NCBI RefSeq assembly: GCF_008016455.1
Contig: NZ_SAXU01000001.1
Coordinates: 930,001-994,000 of the forward strand
Length of the DNA stretch: 64,000 nt
Direction: 5' to 3'
From: Brachyspira aalborgi
GTDB lineage: Bacteria; Spirochaetota; Brachyspiria; Brachyspirales; Brachyspiraceae
The position numbers were made by a program, and so were the translations under genes. The notes beneath the pieces are model-generated. The model saw nothing but the letters and a program-made list of their open reading frames with translations, had not been told where the DNA came from and did no database searches. The stretch's first letter is position 1, and the number at the start of each line of letters is the position of its first letter. Positions 42,641 to 51,818 of this stretch are shown here, one piece after another.

Positions 42641-43564
42641 TTAATCTAAAGGTTCTCTATATTTAAAAGTAGGATTGTATTTGTCCCAACCTGAGCCACC
42701 ATAAGCAGCCCAACGAGACAAATAAGAAATAGTCGCGTTTGTTGGATTATTAAATGTTATCGTTCCTTCCACTGTTTCTTTTTGATATACGGCTGTTAAT
42801 TTTGTAGTATATGGATAATTAAAAGTGTCGTTAACTTTTCCAGTATAAGTATAATCATCCACAGCATATAGCATTCCGCCACATGGAAAATTTATATTAC
42901 CATCGCCATCAACAGTAAATTCCCATTCTCGGCGATTATAATTTTCAGATATTTTCCACTTTCCTGTAAGTTCAGATTTAGAATGACTACCGACTGTATT
43001 ACCGCCCGTGTTATCTTCTTTTTTACTTAAAGCATATTCTATAGTCCAACTATAATTATTAAATTTAACATATAAATAGCCGTTAGTAGTAAATACAACA
43101 TCCGCATATTGACAAGCTCCTCCGTTTCTTGAAGCGCCAGATTGTATAACTAATTTATAATTAGCGCCTTTACAAGAAGGTCCAGCTCCTTGATAAAACT
43201 TATAGCCGTCTTCAAATTGTATATAATACTGATAAGAATCCCAACCAACCGTAGCCGTGAATTTATAAGGTTTTCCATTAATCATATATTCTTTAGAAAC
43301 ATAATGATAACCCTTAAAATTTTCTCTCGTTCCTTCGCCAAATTGTCTTAAATCGTTATTGTTATCGATTTTAACTTCTACTTTTTGAGAGTTTTCATTA
43401 GTAGGATTTGGCGTTTCTGGGTTTGTAGGATTAACCGCTGGCTCTTCTACCTGATAGTTATTCAAATCGGTAGGTTTTGCTTTACATGCTATGAATAACA
43501 TGCTTCCTATAATAGCGATTACTATTATAGATAAAAATTTTTTTGTGTTGTTTTTCGTAGTCAT
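42641..43564 (-). CDS. Lipoprotein with the shared YQGAG domain
   Basis: A 307-residue lipoprotein precursor. The signal peptide core is LSIIVIAIIGSMLF with lipobox FIAC (Cys 27). A Pro/Asn/Thr-rich linker follows (NPTNPETPNPTNENS). A first beta domain (about residues 70-180) has YYIQFEDGYKFYQGAG, YKLVIQSGA and GYLYVKFNN, matching the whole mature part of the lipoprotein at 24989-25462. A second domain (about 195-307) begins SELTGKWKISENYNRREWEF and shows lipocalin-like strands (FTVDGDGNINF, YTTKLTAVYQKETVEGTITFNN). The function is unknown; it is probably surface-anchored. It has a long 5' leader with a hairpin. Confidence 0.8.
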   Translation of the reverse strand: MTTKNNTKKFLSIIVIAIIGSMLFIACKAKPTDLNNYQVEEPAVNPTNPETPNPTNENSQKVEVKIDNNNDLRQFGEGTRENFKGYHYVSKEYMINGKPYKFTATVGWDSYQYYIQFEDGYKFYQGAGPSCKGANYKLVIQSGASRNGGACQYADVVFTTNGYLYVKFNNYSWTIEYALSKKEDNTGGNTVGSHSKSELTGKWKISENYNRREWEFTVDGDGNINFPCGGMLYAVDDYTYTGKVNDTFNYPYTTKLTAVYQKETVEGTITFNNPTNATISYLSRWAAYGGSGWDKYNPTFKYREPLD

Positions 43565-43741
43565 AGACTATCTCCTTAATATTTTTTTATTAAAAACATT
43601 TATATAAATAAATGCTTTTTGCAAAATTAAATAATTTATATTATATTCAAAAAAGAATTTGAATAATTTATTGCCGTTTATAAAGACTTCTTCAAGTATA
43701 AAATGATAAATTTTAATTGATAAAATTTTATATTTTAAAAA

Positions 43742-43841
43742 GTTTAAAATACTTGGCGATTGGCGATTGAGTAATCGTAGATATACTTAAACAGTTTTTT
43801 ATTCATAGTTATATTATAGTATACTTTTTATTATTTGTCAA
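43742..43841 (-). promoter_or_regulatory. Promoter and leader hairpin of the 43564 lipoprotein
   Basis: Minus-strand TTGACA (43841-43836), 17-bp spacer, TATAAT (43818-43813), full consensus. The transcript would start near 43806, leaving about 240 nt before the ATG at 43564. Early in this leader is an imperfect inverted repeat GTTTAA/TTAAAC (43742-43792) around the hairpin CGATT-GAGT-AATCG (43764-43777), next to a direct repeat of GCGATTG. The rest of the 43565-43915 gap is AT-rich with nothing else I can identify. Confidence 0.6.
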
Positions 43842-43915
43842 GCGTTTTTTAAGAAAAAATTTTAAAAAAATTAAAAAATTTGTTAAAAAATAATACCGTC
43901 ATTATGAACGATAGC

Positions 43916-44950
43916 CTAACAATTCACATTTAATAAAATTAATTTTATTATAAAATCAAAATCTAAATTATCGCATTCTATATTTATAACCTTATCCTCG
44001 ATTATACTTAATTTATAAGCCTTATCGTAATAGTAAAGCAAAGTTAAAACGCATTCGTATATTTTTCCTTTATGCAATAATTCAAGCGCTTCTTTCATTC
44101 TCTCTCCGCCTAAACGATTTTTAATTTTTAGAATTGATTTTTCCAAATCGTTAATATCGTATTTTCCATAAGTTTCGGTTATATACTTCGCCCTACTCTC
44201 TTTTGAAACATTTAAATAAATAATTTTCTGCGGTTGTTTCATAGCGTTAAATAAAGGTTTCGGAATCGCTATTTTACCTATTAAAAAACTCTCATCTTCA
44301 AGCCAAATTATTTTATTATTATATTCTATTAATTCTTTAGATAAATAATTTTCAAATTGTTCTTGAGTCGGTTGTTCGCCTTCGTTTATTCCTCCGAATG
44401 CAGAGCCTTTATGTTTTGCCAAATATTCTAAATCGATAATATTATATCCAAATTCTTTTAATTTATTTAATATTAAAGTTTTTCCGCTTCCCGTTTTTCC
44501 CGTAAGCAAATATATTTTATAATCTCTATTAAAAGAATCCAAAACATAACGCCTATAACTTTTATAACCGCCTCTTAAAACATAAACATCGTATTTATAA
44601 TTTGAACATAACCAAGCTACAGATTCGCTTCGCATTCCGCCTCTAAAACAATGCATAAGTATTTTATTTTTATCATTACAATTATTATTTTTAGTTATTT
44701 CGTCTATCGATTTTAATATATTCGTCATTTTAGGAGCTACAAATTCCAAACCTTTTAAAACGGCTTCTTCTCTTCCGATTTGTTTATATATAGTTCCGAT
44801 TTCCTTTCTTTCTTCGTCATTAAATAAATAAACATTATGAGCGTTTGGAATATGAGCATGATTATATTCGGCGGGCGAGCGAACATCTATTATTGGCAGA
44901 TTTTCTTTTTCCAATTTTAAGAATTCTTCTATATCTATATATTTTACCAT
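43916..44950 (-). CDS. mnmH: tRNA 2-selenouridine synthase (SelU/MnmH)
   Basis: A 344-residue protein with the two domains of SelU. The N-terminal rhodanese domain has PIIDVRSPAEYNHAHIPNAHNV and the active Cys in MHCFRGGMRSESVAWL near residue 97. The C-terminal part has a P-loop, LLTGKTGSGKTLILNKL near residue 147, then IDLEYLAKHKGSAFGGINEGEQPTQEQFEN, a strong family signature. It replaces sulfur with selenium in 2-thiouridine at the wobble base of tRNAs for Lys, Glu and Gln via a geranylated intermediate. Selenophosphate synthetase is not in the window. A tRNA-Glu and a tRNA-Lys, both with U34, lie at 57.1-57.3 kb. Confidence 0.95.
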   Translation of the reverse strand: MVKYIDIEEFLKLEKENLPIIDVRSPAEYNHAHIPNAHNVYLFNDEERKEIGTIYKQIGREEAVLKGLEFVAPKMTNILKSIDEITKNNNCNDKNKILMHCFRGGMRSESVAWLCSNYKYDVYVLRGGYKSYRRYVLDSFNRDYKIYLLTGKTGSGKTLILNKLKEFGYNIIDLEYLAKHKGSAFGGINEGEQPTQEQFENYLSKELIEYNNKIIWLEDESFLIGKIAIPKPLFNAMKQPQKIIYLNVSKESRAKYITETYGKYDINDLEKSILKIKNRLGGERMKEALELLHKGKIYECVLTLLYYYDKAYKLSIIEDKVINIECDNLDFDFIIKLILLNVNC

Positions 44951-45122
44951 TTATTATTTATACTCAATGAAGTTATATTAAATTTATATAATATAGATTA
45001 AAATAAAAAATGTCAAAATATTAATATTTAAAAATAATAAAAATAAGCTTAAAATTTCTTCTATTTTTAAAATAGAGTAAAAGTAATTTCTTAAATAAAA
45101 GAAAATAAAATAAATTTTCAAA

Positions 45123-46826
45123 TCAAATTTTATTAAGAATTTTATTTTTCTTTATATCCGAAATTCCCGAATTTGAAATATTATAAATCATTCTTTTTTT
45201 TATTTTATTTACGGCGTTTATATTGTCGTATTTATAAATTATATCCAAAAGTTCGTTTGTTATATCTATTATATATTCGTTAGATTTTTTTGAGCATAAA
45301 CTTGTATAAATCTTCAAAATATAATTTGAAAAATATTTTATCAATTTTGTATCGTTTATTAAACTTGCTTTTTTAAAATGCGAAGAATATATTTTCAAAG
45401 CTTCAATATTATTGTCTTTAATATATTTGTCTAAAAATAATGAAAATCTTTTTATATAATCTATGCTTTTATTTTTTAATTCCGCGCAAATCTCTTCAAT
45501 ATTTATTATATGAACGGAATATTTTAAATTTAATTTTATATTTCCTTCTTTATAATCGTTAAATATTAAATAATTTTTCTGACAGTTTACGGGATTATTT
45601 AATTTTAATCTCACGCTTTCAATATATTTTATTTTTAAATGATTATTATTTTTTATTTTTGTTTTTCTTGTGTCGACTAAAAATAAATATTCTATGTTTT
45701 TAGTTTTATTTACTATCGAACGCTTTGCTCCTCTATATTTTGTATATTCTGAAGTTAATATTTTTAATTTTCCTTTTTTTTCAAGAACTGAAATTAAATC
45801 GTCAAATTCTATTATTCCATCGGTAGAATAACTCATAACTATATGTTTGGCGTTTATATTTTCGATTAAATTAACAAAAGAATTTTTTGCAGTTTTTTTA
45901 TAACAATAATCGGATTTTGTTTTTATCCAATCTTTTCTTATTCCGCTTTTATTTGTTTTTTTTCCGTTTATATATATTTCTTTATTTATTTCGGGCTTAT
46001 CCCATAATGCAATTGTGTTAAGCAAATGATAATTGCTTCCGTATTGATGTTGATTATAAGGCGGGTCCAAATAAACCAAATCAAAATTTTTATTTTTATT
46101 TTTCAATATAAATTTTTTTGCATCGAGCATACTCGTATGTCCTCTTTTTCCATAAAATAAAGGAAGCTCTTTTAAAGATATCGGCGTTAATATTCTGCCC
46201 AATGCGTCTTTATTTCTTCCGCCAAAACCCGAATGAAAAGCTTTGAATACTCCCGAAGTGTTAGTATGTGTTGCGGCTTCATAAATTAAAGAAGCTATTA
46301 AATAAAAATATTCTTTTTTGTTTATAGCTTTATTTTTAAAAAGCTCTTCAATATTATGTCTTATAATATCAATTTTAGTAGCGTTATATTGAGTGTAAAA
46401 TAATCTTTCGTTTTTTAAATCGGGATTATTATCGTTTTGAGGAGCATAATATTTTGAAATATATCTATCTTTATCTTTTATCTTGTTAATATTATTAAGC
46501 ATTTCGATTGTATTTTGAAGTCCGCCCGTATGAGCGAACATATTTTTTGTATCTTTTATGTCGATATAAATATGAGCGTAATTTAAAATATAAGAATAAT
46601 ATTCCCAATCGTTTGAATAAACTTCCAAATTTAAAGTTTTTAATAATCTCGATATAATTCCGCTTCCTGCAAATAAATCTAAAGCGGTTTTTATATTATT
46701 ATCTTCTTTTAAAATATCCAAAAAAGCGTTTTCTATAAAAGGCAATAATCTTCTTTTATTGCCAATATAGGCTATTATATTTTCTTTGAGATATTTATTT
46801 TTTATATTAATATTTTTAGTTATCAT
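45123..46826 (-). CDS. D12-class adenine DNA methyltransferase with a C-terminal extension
   Basis: A 567-residue protein. The N-terminal 350 residues form an alpha-class adenine methyltransferase: YIGNKRRLLPFIENAF near residue 18 (motif X), ALDLFAGSGIISRLL near residue 48 (motif I, SAM), and VYLDPPYNQHQYGSNYHLLNT near residue 250 (motif IV, DPPY). This layout resembles the N-terminal methyltransferase of M.FokI. The last 200 residues are helical, Lys/Ile-rich and unrecognised, and may fix target choice or bind a partner. No nuclease gene is adjacent, so it may be an orphan with a regulatory or protective role. Three TTAACATAAT iterons lie just upstream. Confidence 0.8.
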   Translation of the reverse strand: MITKNINIKNKYLKENIIAYIGNKRRLLPFIENAFLDILKEDNNIKTALDLFAGSGIISRLLKTLNLEVYSNDWEYYSYILNYAHIYIDIKDTKNMFAHTGGLQNTIEMLNNINKIKDKDRYISKYYAPQNDNNPDLKNERLFYTQYNATKIDIIRHNIEELFKNKAINKKEYFYLIASLIYEAATHTNTSGVFKAFHSGFGGRNKDALGRILTPISLKELPLFYGKRGHTSMLDAKKFILKNKNKNFDLVYLDPPYNQHQYGSNYHLLNTIALWDKPEINKEIYINGKKTNKSGIRKDWIKTKSDYCYKKTAKNSFVNLIENINAKHIVMSYSTDGIIEFDDLISVLEKKGKLKILTSEYTKYRGAKRSIVNKTKNIEYLFLVDTRKTKIKNNNHLKIKYIESVRLKLNNPVNCQKNYLIFNDYKEGNIKLNLKYSVHIINIEEICAELKNKSIDYIKRFSLFLDKYIKDNNIEALKIYSSHFKKASLINDTKLIKYFSNYILKIYTSLCSKKSNEYIIDITNELLDIIYKYDNINAVNKIKKRMIYNISNSGISDIKKNKILNKI

Positions 46827-46847
46827 AATATAGTTATCGGAATTTAA

Positions 46848-46889
46848 TTAACATAATTTAGTTAACATAATTATATTAACATAATATTT
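46848..46889 (-). repeat. Three TTAACATAAT iterons at 14-bp period
   Basis: Copies at 46848-46857, 46862-46871 and 46876-46885, exactly 14 bp apart. They occupy the divergent region between the methyltransferase (minus) and ravA (plus). The same unit and period occur at 39039-39062. Confidence 0.8.
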
Positions 46890-46969
46890 TATAAATATCA
46901 ATTATATAATTCTTTTTTTTATAAAAAATGTTATAATATATAAATATTTTTAATCAGAGTTTTTATTTT

Positions 46970-48547
46970 ATGAAAGATAGAATTGCAAAAATAATATCTT
47001 TATTATCGAGCGGATTATACGAAAGAAAAGAAATCGTAGCTTTAACTTTTTTAAGCATTATTGCGGGAAAGCCCGTTTTTCTTTACGGACCTCCTGGAAC
47101 AGCTAAAAGTTTTATTGCCAAAAGAGTTTCTTACGCGTTTAGAGATTCAAAATATTTTGGATATTTAATGCAAAGATTTAGCACTCCCGAAGATATATTT
47201 GGTCCCGTTAGTTTGGAAGAACTTAAAAACGATAAATATATAAGAAAAATAAAAGGTTATATACCCGATAGCGATTTTGCATTTTTAGACGAAATTTGGA
47301 AAAGCGCTCCCGCAATACTCAACACTTTACTTACGATTATAAACGAAAGAATATTTAAAAACGGTTATGAAGAAATAAAAGTTCCTCTAAAGGGTTTGAT
47401 TTCCGCAAGCAATGAAACTCCGCCGCCAAATCAAGGACTTGAAGCTTTATACGATAGATTTATAACGAGGCTTACGGTTTATCCTCTAAAAGAAAGAGAT
47501 AATTTTGAAAAACTTTTAGAAAATACTCAATTAAATCCTTTTATTGAAATAGACGAAAAATTAAAAATAACAACGGAAGAATGGAATAAAATGAGCGAAG
47601 AAATTAATAAAATAAAAATTTTTAAAATCGTTTTTAATATTATTCATACAATAAAACTTTCCATAGAAAAATTTAACGAAGACAATATAGATATTCCAAT
47701 ATATATTTCAGACAGAAGATGGCAAAATATTTCTTATTTAATGAAAACCGCCGCATATTTAAACGATAAAAACGAAGTTGATATTTACGAAACTTTACTT
47801 TTAGATAATTGTTTATGGAGTTTGGAAGAACATATTGAGCCAATTAAAAAAATTGTAGAAAATGCAATTAGAATTTCTTATAATTTTAAAAACTCCGAAA
47901 TTGAAAAATGGAAAGAAAATTTTGAAAATTTAAAATCGGATATTGAAAATACATTTTATAATTTAGAAAAAACTTACGACACTGAAAATATTGACGACAA
48001 ATTATATATCGCTAAAACTTTAAATGTAAAAATTGACGAATACGGAAATAACGGCGATACGATAATTTATATTCCGTTAAAAAATATGAATAAAAAAGGA
48101 TATTTTCATCCATTAGAGCAAGGAAGATTTATAACTAAAAAATTTAGATGCAATTTTAACGAAAGCGAAATTTGTTCTATAGAAATTAATTCCGCGACTT
48201 TAACAAATGGAATAATTTCGGATAAACTTTCAAAGAATTATGAATTATTTACAAAATTTGAACCCGATTTTTATATGAGAAAAAACGGATTTAAGAAAGT
48301 TGAAAAAGAAAAAAAAGAAAATTATTTAATTCTTATAGATTCTCTAATATCTAAAATAGAAAATATAATTAATAATTCAAAAAATAATTTTGAAAAAACA
48401 AAAAACGAATCTCAAAATATTTTTATCTCTGAAGAAAAAATTAATATTATAAACGATATGTTTCAATCTTATATTGAAGATTTAGAAAGCGAAAAATTAA
48501 ATATTGAAAAATTTAAAAGCGAAATTTTAGAATTTGCTACAATTTAA
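46970..48547 (+). CDS. ravA: MoxR-family AAA+ ATPase RavA
   Basis: A 525-residue AAA+ ATPase. Walker A is YGPPGTAKSFIAKR near residue 40, then SYAFRDSKYFGYLMQRFSTPEDIFGPVSLEEL, Walker B FLDEIWKSAPAILNTLLTIINERIF near residue 110, and sensor 1 in LISASNETPPPN. This fits the MoxR/RavA subfamily. The C-terminal 250 residues hold the helical lid and a long charged helical region. RavA works with the VWA protein ViaA, whose gene starts 23 bp downstream; in E. coli the pair forms a chaperone-like complex tied to Fe-S proteins, respiration and aminoglycoside sensitivity. The E. coli protein is of similar size (498 residues). Confidence 0.9.
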   Translation: MKDRIAKIISLLSSGLYERKEIVALTFLSIIAGKPVFLYGPPGTAKSFIAKRVSYAFRDSKYFGYLMQRFSTPEDIFGPVSLEELKNDKYIRKIKGYIPDSDFAFLDEIWKSAPAILNTLLTIINERIFKNGYEEIKVPLKGLISASNETPPPNQGLEALYDRFITRLTVYPLKERDNFEKLLENTQLNPFIEIDEKLKITTEEWNKMSEEINKIKIFKIVFNIIHTIKLSIEKFNEDNIDIPIYISDRRWQNISYLMKTAAYLNDKNEVDIYETLLLDNCLWSLEEHIEPIKKIVENAIRISYNFKNSEIEKWKENFENLKSDIENTFYNLEKTYDTENIDDKLYIAKTLNVKIDEYGNNGDTIIYIPLKNMNKKGYFHPLEQGRFITKKFRCNFNESEICSIEINSATLTNGIISDKLSKNYELFTKFEPDFYMRKNGFKKVEKEKKENYLILIDSLISKIENIINNSKNNFEKTKNESQNIFISEEKINIINDMFQSYIEDLESEKLNIEKFKSEILEFATI

Positions 48548-48570
48548 ATTAAAAAATAAAAATTATAAAT

Positions 48571-49986
48571 ATGACAAATATAACTAATACTGCGACAAAA
48601 GAAATTAAGAAAACCGAAGATATGGCGAGAGGAGTTTTTTACGGTTCTTTTAAGAATATTGACGACAAAAGACTTGAGGACGAACTTGAAATAAAAATTT
48701 CAAAATGGAAAAAAGAATTAAAAGAATATATTGAAAATAATAATCCTTACGAAACAAATAAAATAGAATTGGATATTGCTTTTAAAAAGTTTAAAAATAA
48801 AAAATCGTCTAATAAAAGTTATAATAAAAATGAAATAATTAATTATTTAAATAGCTTTAAAGAAATTGATAAAAATATTGATTATAATTTTTGGATTGAT
48901 AGATTAAATAATGAAAACTTTAATATTATAGAAAAAAATATTTTATCTTCTTGGGAAAAATCTTATAACGATAAAAATAATATTTGGACTTTGAATACAA
49001 TTAAAGGAAAGAGAGATAAATTTATTGTCGATATGGAATCTTGGATTAAGCTTTTAAAAAAACTTAAATATATGTCTAACATTTTGAGAATAAAAACGGG
49101 CGTTTTATGGGATTTTAGAATCGGCGAGCTTTCAGAAGACGATATTTCGCTTTTTAAAAGATGGATTGATTTTATAAACGATTATAAGGATATAGAGATA
49201 ATTTGCGAAAGTATGGGCAGAAGAGTAGACATTGAAAACGCGATTAATAATATAGAGTTTAAAGATTCTTATAATTATTCAAATAAAAAAATAACTTCAA
49301 AAGACGAAATTGTAGGAATTTATTTTTCAAAAGATATTGAGAATATAGTTCCCGAAGAACTTTCTTTACTTTGCGACAGAGATTTTGAAAAATTATTTAA
49401 ATTAAAATATATTGAAAATAGATTAATGTGTTTTGATAAGAATTCTTATATTTTTGACGAAAGAGAAACGCGGAAAACTCAATCGGGTTATATTGATGGA
49501 AGAGGTCCCGTTATAATATGCATAGATACAAGCGGTTCAATGAAAGGAATAAACGAATATATTGCAAAAGCTACAATGCTTAAAATAGTTATGCAGGCTT
49601 TGTCGGAAGATAGAAATGTTTATTTAATAAATTTTAGCGTTGAAATATATGCTTGCAAATTCTCTAAAAATTACGGCTTAAACGAACTTATAGATTTTCT
49701 TAAATTAAGTTATCATGGCGGTTCGGATATTTATAAAGCTCTTTACGAAGCAAACAGAATAATGAAAACGGACGATTTCAAAAATGCCGATGTTTTGGTA
49801 TTGTCCGATTTTATGATGGAAGATATGCCTTATAATTTAATCGAATTATGCGAAAAACAAAAATCAAAAGGAAATAAATTTTTTGCAGTTTCAATCGGAA
49901 AATTTCCTTTCGGTTATTCCTACAGAAAAGTATTCGATAAACATTGGATATTTGATATTGATAGCGGACTTAAAAGTATTTATTAA
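48571..49986 (+). CDS. viaA: VWA-domain protein ViaA
   Basis: A 471-residue partner of RavA. The N-terminal 300 residues are helical and Lys/Asn/Glu-rich. The C-terminal von Willebrand A domain starts GPVIICIDTSGSMKGINEYIAKA near residue 312, where DTSGSMKG is the metal-ion-dependent adhesion site, continues with DRNVYLINFSVEIYAC and GGSDIYKALYEANRI, and ends in ADVLVLSDFMMED near residue 412. This order and the position behind ravA define ViaA. No clear Shine-Dalgarno precedes ATG 48571. Translation may depend on read-through from ravA. Confidence 0.88.
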   Translation: MTNITNTATKEIKKTEDMARGVFYGSFKNIDDKRLEDELEIKISKWKKELKEYIENNNPYETNKIELDIAFKKFKNKKSSNKSYNKNEIINYLNSFKEIDKNIDYNFWIDRLNNENFNIIEKNILSSWEKSYNDKNNIWTLNTIKGKRDKFIVDMESWIKLLKKLKYMSNILRIKTGVLWDFRIGELSEDDISLFKRWIDFINDYKDIEIICESMGRRVDIENAINNIEFKDSYNYSNKKITSKDEIVGIYFSKDIENIVPEELSLLCDRDFEKLFKLKYIENRLMCFDKNSYIFDERETRKTQSGYIDGRGPVIICIDTSGSMKGINEYIAKATMLKIVMQALSEDRNVYLINFSVEIYACKFSKNYGLNELIDFLKLSYHGGSDIYKALYEANRIMKTDDFKNADVLVLSDFMMEDMPYNLIELCEKQKSKGNKFFAVSIGKFPFGYSYRKVFDKHWIFDIDSGLKSIY

Positions 49987-50026
49987 TTCGATTTTTTGTT
50001 ATTTTTAGAAAAACTTTAAACTTATA

Positions 50027-50066
50027 CTCGCCTACTCTGTGTGCATTGAGGCAAGGATTCTTTTTT
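50027..50066 (+). terminator. Probable terminator after viaA
   Basis: CTCGCCT 50027-50033 pairs with AGGCAAG 50049-50055 (one mismatch), followed by GATTCTTTTTT. The rest of the gap to 50276 is AT-rich with no feature I can support beyond a weak promoter near 50214-50237. Confidence 0.5.
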
Positions 50067-50275
50067 ATAAAAAATATATTATGATAGATTAAAAAATATT
50101 TTGTTAAAAATAAAAAACATTATAAAATATTAAAAATAATATGTAAAAAATCAATAATTAATATTATATAAAGTAATATTTTATATAAATATAGAAAAAT
50201 TGAGAAAAAATACTTGCATTTTTTTATTAATTGTAATTAAATAAAAAATATATAAATTGAAAGGAGGATATTATT

Positions 50276-51799
50276 ATGGCTTGGCATTGGTTCGACTGGG
50301 TTGTAATACTATTGTATTTCACTGCGATGTTGTTGATTGGAGTTTTCTTTGGTAAAAGAACAAAATCAACAGACGATTATTTTAATGCGGGCGCAAGAGT
50401 TCCCGCGATAATAACGGCGTTAAGTATTTACGCTACGGCATTATCTTCGATATCTTTTATTGCCGTTCCCGCGTCTGTTTATAATAACGGTTGGTTATTA
50501 GGTATGGCGCCTTTGGGTATAATAATCTTAATGGTTCCCGTTGCTTTGGTGTTTATTCCGTTTTTCAGAAGATTGAAGGTAACGACTATTTACGAATGGA
50601 TGGGTTCAAGATTTTCTTATAGTATAAGATTATTGGGCAGTTTATCGTTTATAGCTTTCCATATTGTGAGAATGGCTATAGTCCTTTATCTTCCAACTTT
50701 AGCTATGGTTCAAGCTCTTCCGAATTTAAATCCCGTAATAGTAACTCTATTGGTTGGATTATTCTGCGTGGCTTATACTTCAATCGGCGGAATAGAAGCA
50801 GTTTTATGGTCTGACGCTATAGAAGCCGTAGTTCTTATTTTTGGAGCTATATTGGTTATAATAGTTTGTTTCGCTATTGTGGGCGTAGGCGAAGGATTTT
50901 CGATTTTGGCGAGAGACGGTAAAATGATAGGACCGGATTTCTTTTCTTTAGATTTGGCTAAACAGAGTATTTGGGCTATGGTTATCGGCGCTTTCTTTGG
51001 TTCTATTTATCAATATATTGGAGGACAAGATATAGTTCAAAGATATAACACGACTCCAAACGAAAAAGAGGCTCAAAAAAGTTTATTATTAAATGTTCCG
51101 CTTGCCTGCACAAGTTCTATAATATTTATAGGTATGGGTTCGGCTTGTTGGATATTATTTAATTCTGGCAAGGCTACTTTGCCCGAAAATATAAGCGGAA
51201 GCGCTATCTTACCTCATGTTATTATGGATTATTTGCCTGTGGGAATATCTGGCTTGGTAATAGCGGGAATATTTGCAGCGGCTCAATCTACGGTTTCCTC
51301 AAGCTTAAACTCAGTTTCAACCTGTATGACAAAAGACATACTTGAAAAATTAAAACCTGATTTAAGCGATAAATTCAAACTTAATTTTGCAAGAAGTTCA
51401 AGTTGGATTGTAGGACTTATAAGCACATTATTAGCCGTTAAGTTTTTAAGCGGAGGACCTAGCGATATTTATTTATATTTCCAAGCGATAACGGGACTTT
51501 TGGGCGGACCTATAGCTTCTGTAATTCTGGTTGGAATATTCTTCGATAAAGTTAATACCGTTGCCGTTTGGATAGGTTTTATAGCTTCAACGATTTTGGC
51601 GTTCTATTTAACGGACCCATCGGGCATAGTTTCAAAATTGATTCCAATTTATAGCAAACCGCAAGTATTTGAAATACTGATTTCATTCTTAATAATAGTT
51701 TCTGGCGTTGTGGTTTCTTTAATTGCTTCTTTGATTTGCGGAAAACCAAACAAAGATAAAACGGATAATTTGACTTATTCAAGTTTAATGAAAAAATAA
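50276..51799 (+). CDS. Sodium:solute symporter, probable sialic acid transporter
   Basis: A 507-residue member of the SSS family with about 13 membrane helices. The N-terminus (HWFDWVVILLYFTAMLLIGVFFGKRTKSTDDYFNAGARVPA) is typical, followed by ALSIYATALSSISFIAVPASVYNNGW with the Ser residues of the second sodium site, and GGIEAVLWSDAIEAVVL near residue 175. Related SSS carriers (SiaT/NanT-like) import N-acetylneuraminate with sodium. The call on substrate rests on context: nanA begins 19 bp downstream, then a YhcH-type gene. ATG follows AAAGGAGG. Confidence 0.88.
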   Translation: MAWHWFDWVVILLYFTAMLLIGVFFGKRTKSTDDYFNAGARVPAIITALSIYATALSSISFIAVPASVYNNGWLLGMAPLGIIILMVPVALVFIPFFRRLKVTTIYEWMGSRFSYSIRLLGSLSFIAFHIVRMAIVLYLPTLAMVQALPNLNPVIVTLLVGLFCVAYTSIGGIEAVLWSDAIEAVVLIFGAILVIIVCFAIVGVGEGFSILARDGKMIGPDFFSLDLAKQSIWAMVIGAFFGSIYQYIGGQDIVQRYNTTPNEKEAQKSLLLNVPLACTSSIIFIGMGSACWILFNSGKATLPENISGSAILPHVIMDYLPVGISGLVIAGIFAAAQSTVSSSLNSVSTCMTKDILEKLKPDLSDKFKLNFARSSSWIVGLISTLLAVKFLSGGPSDIYLYFQAITGLLGGPIASVILVGIFFDKVNTVAVWIGFIASTILAFYLTDPSGIVSKLIPIYSKPQVFEILISFLIIVSGVVVSLIASLICGKPNKDKTDNLTYSSLMKK

Positions 51800-51818
51800 A
51801 AACAAGGAGATTTTAATT

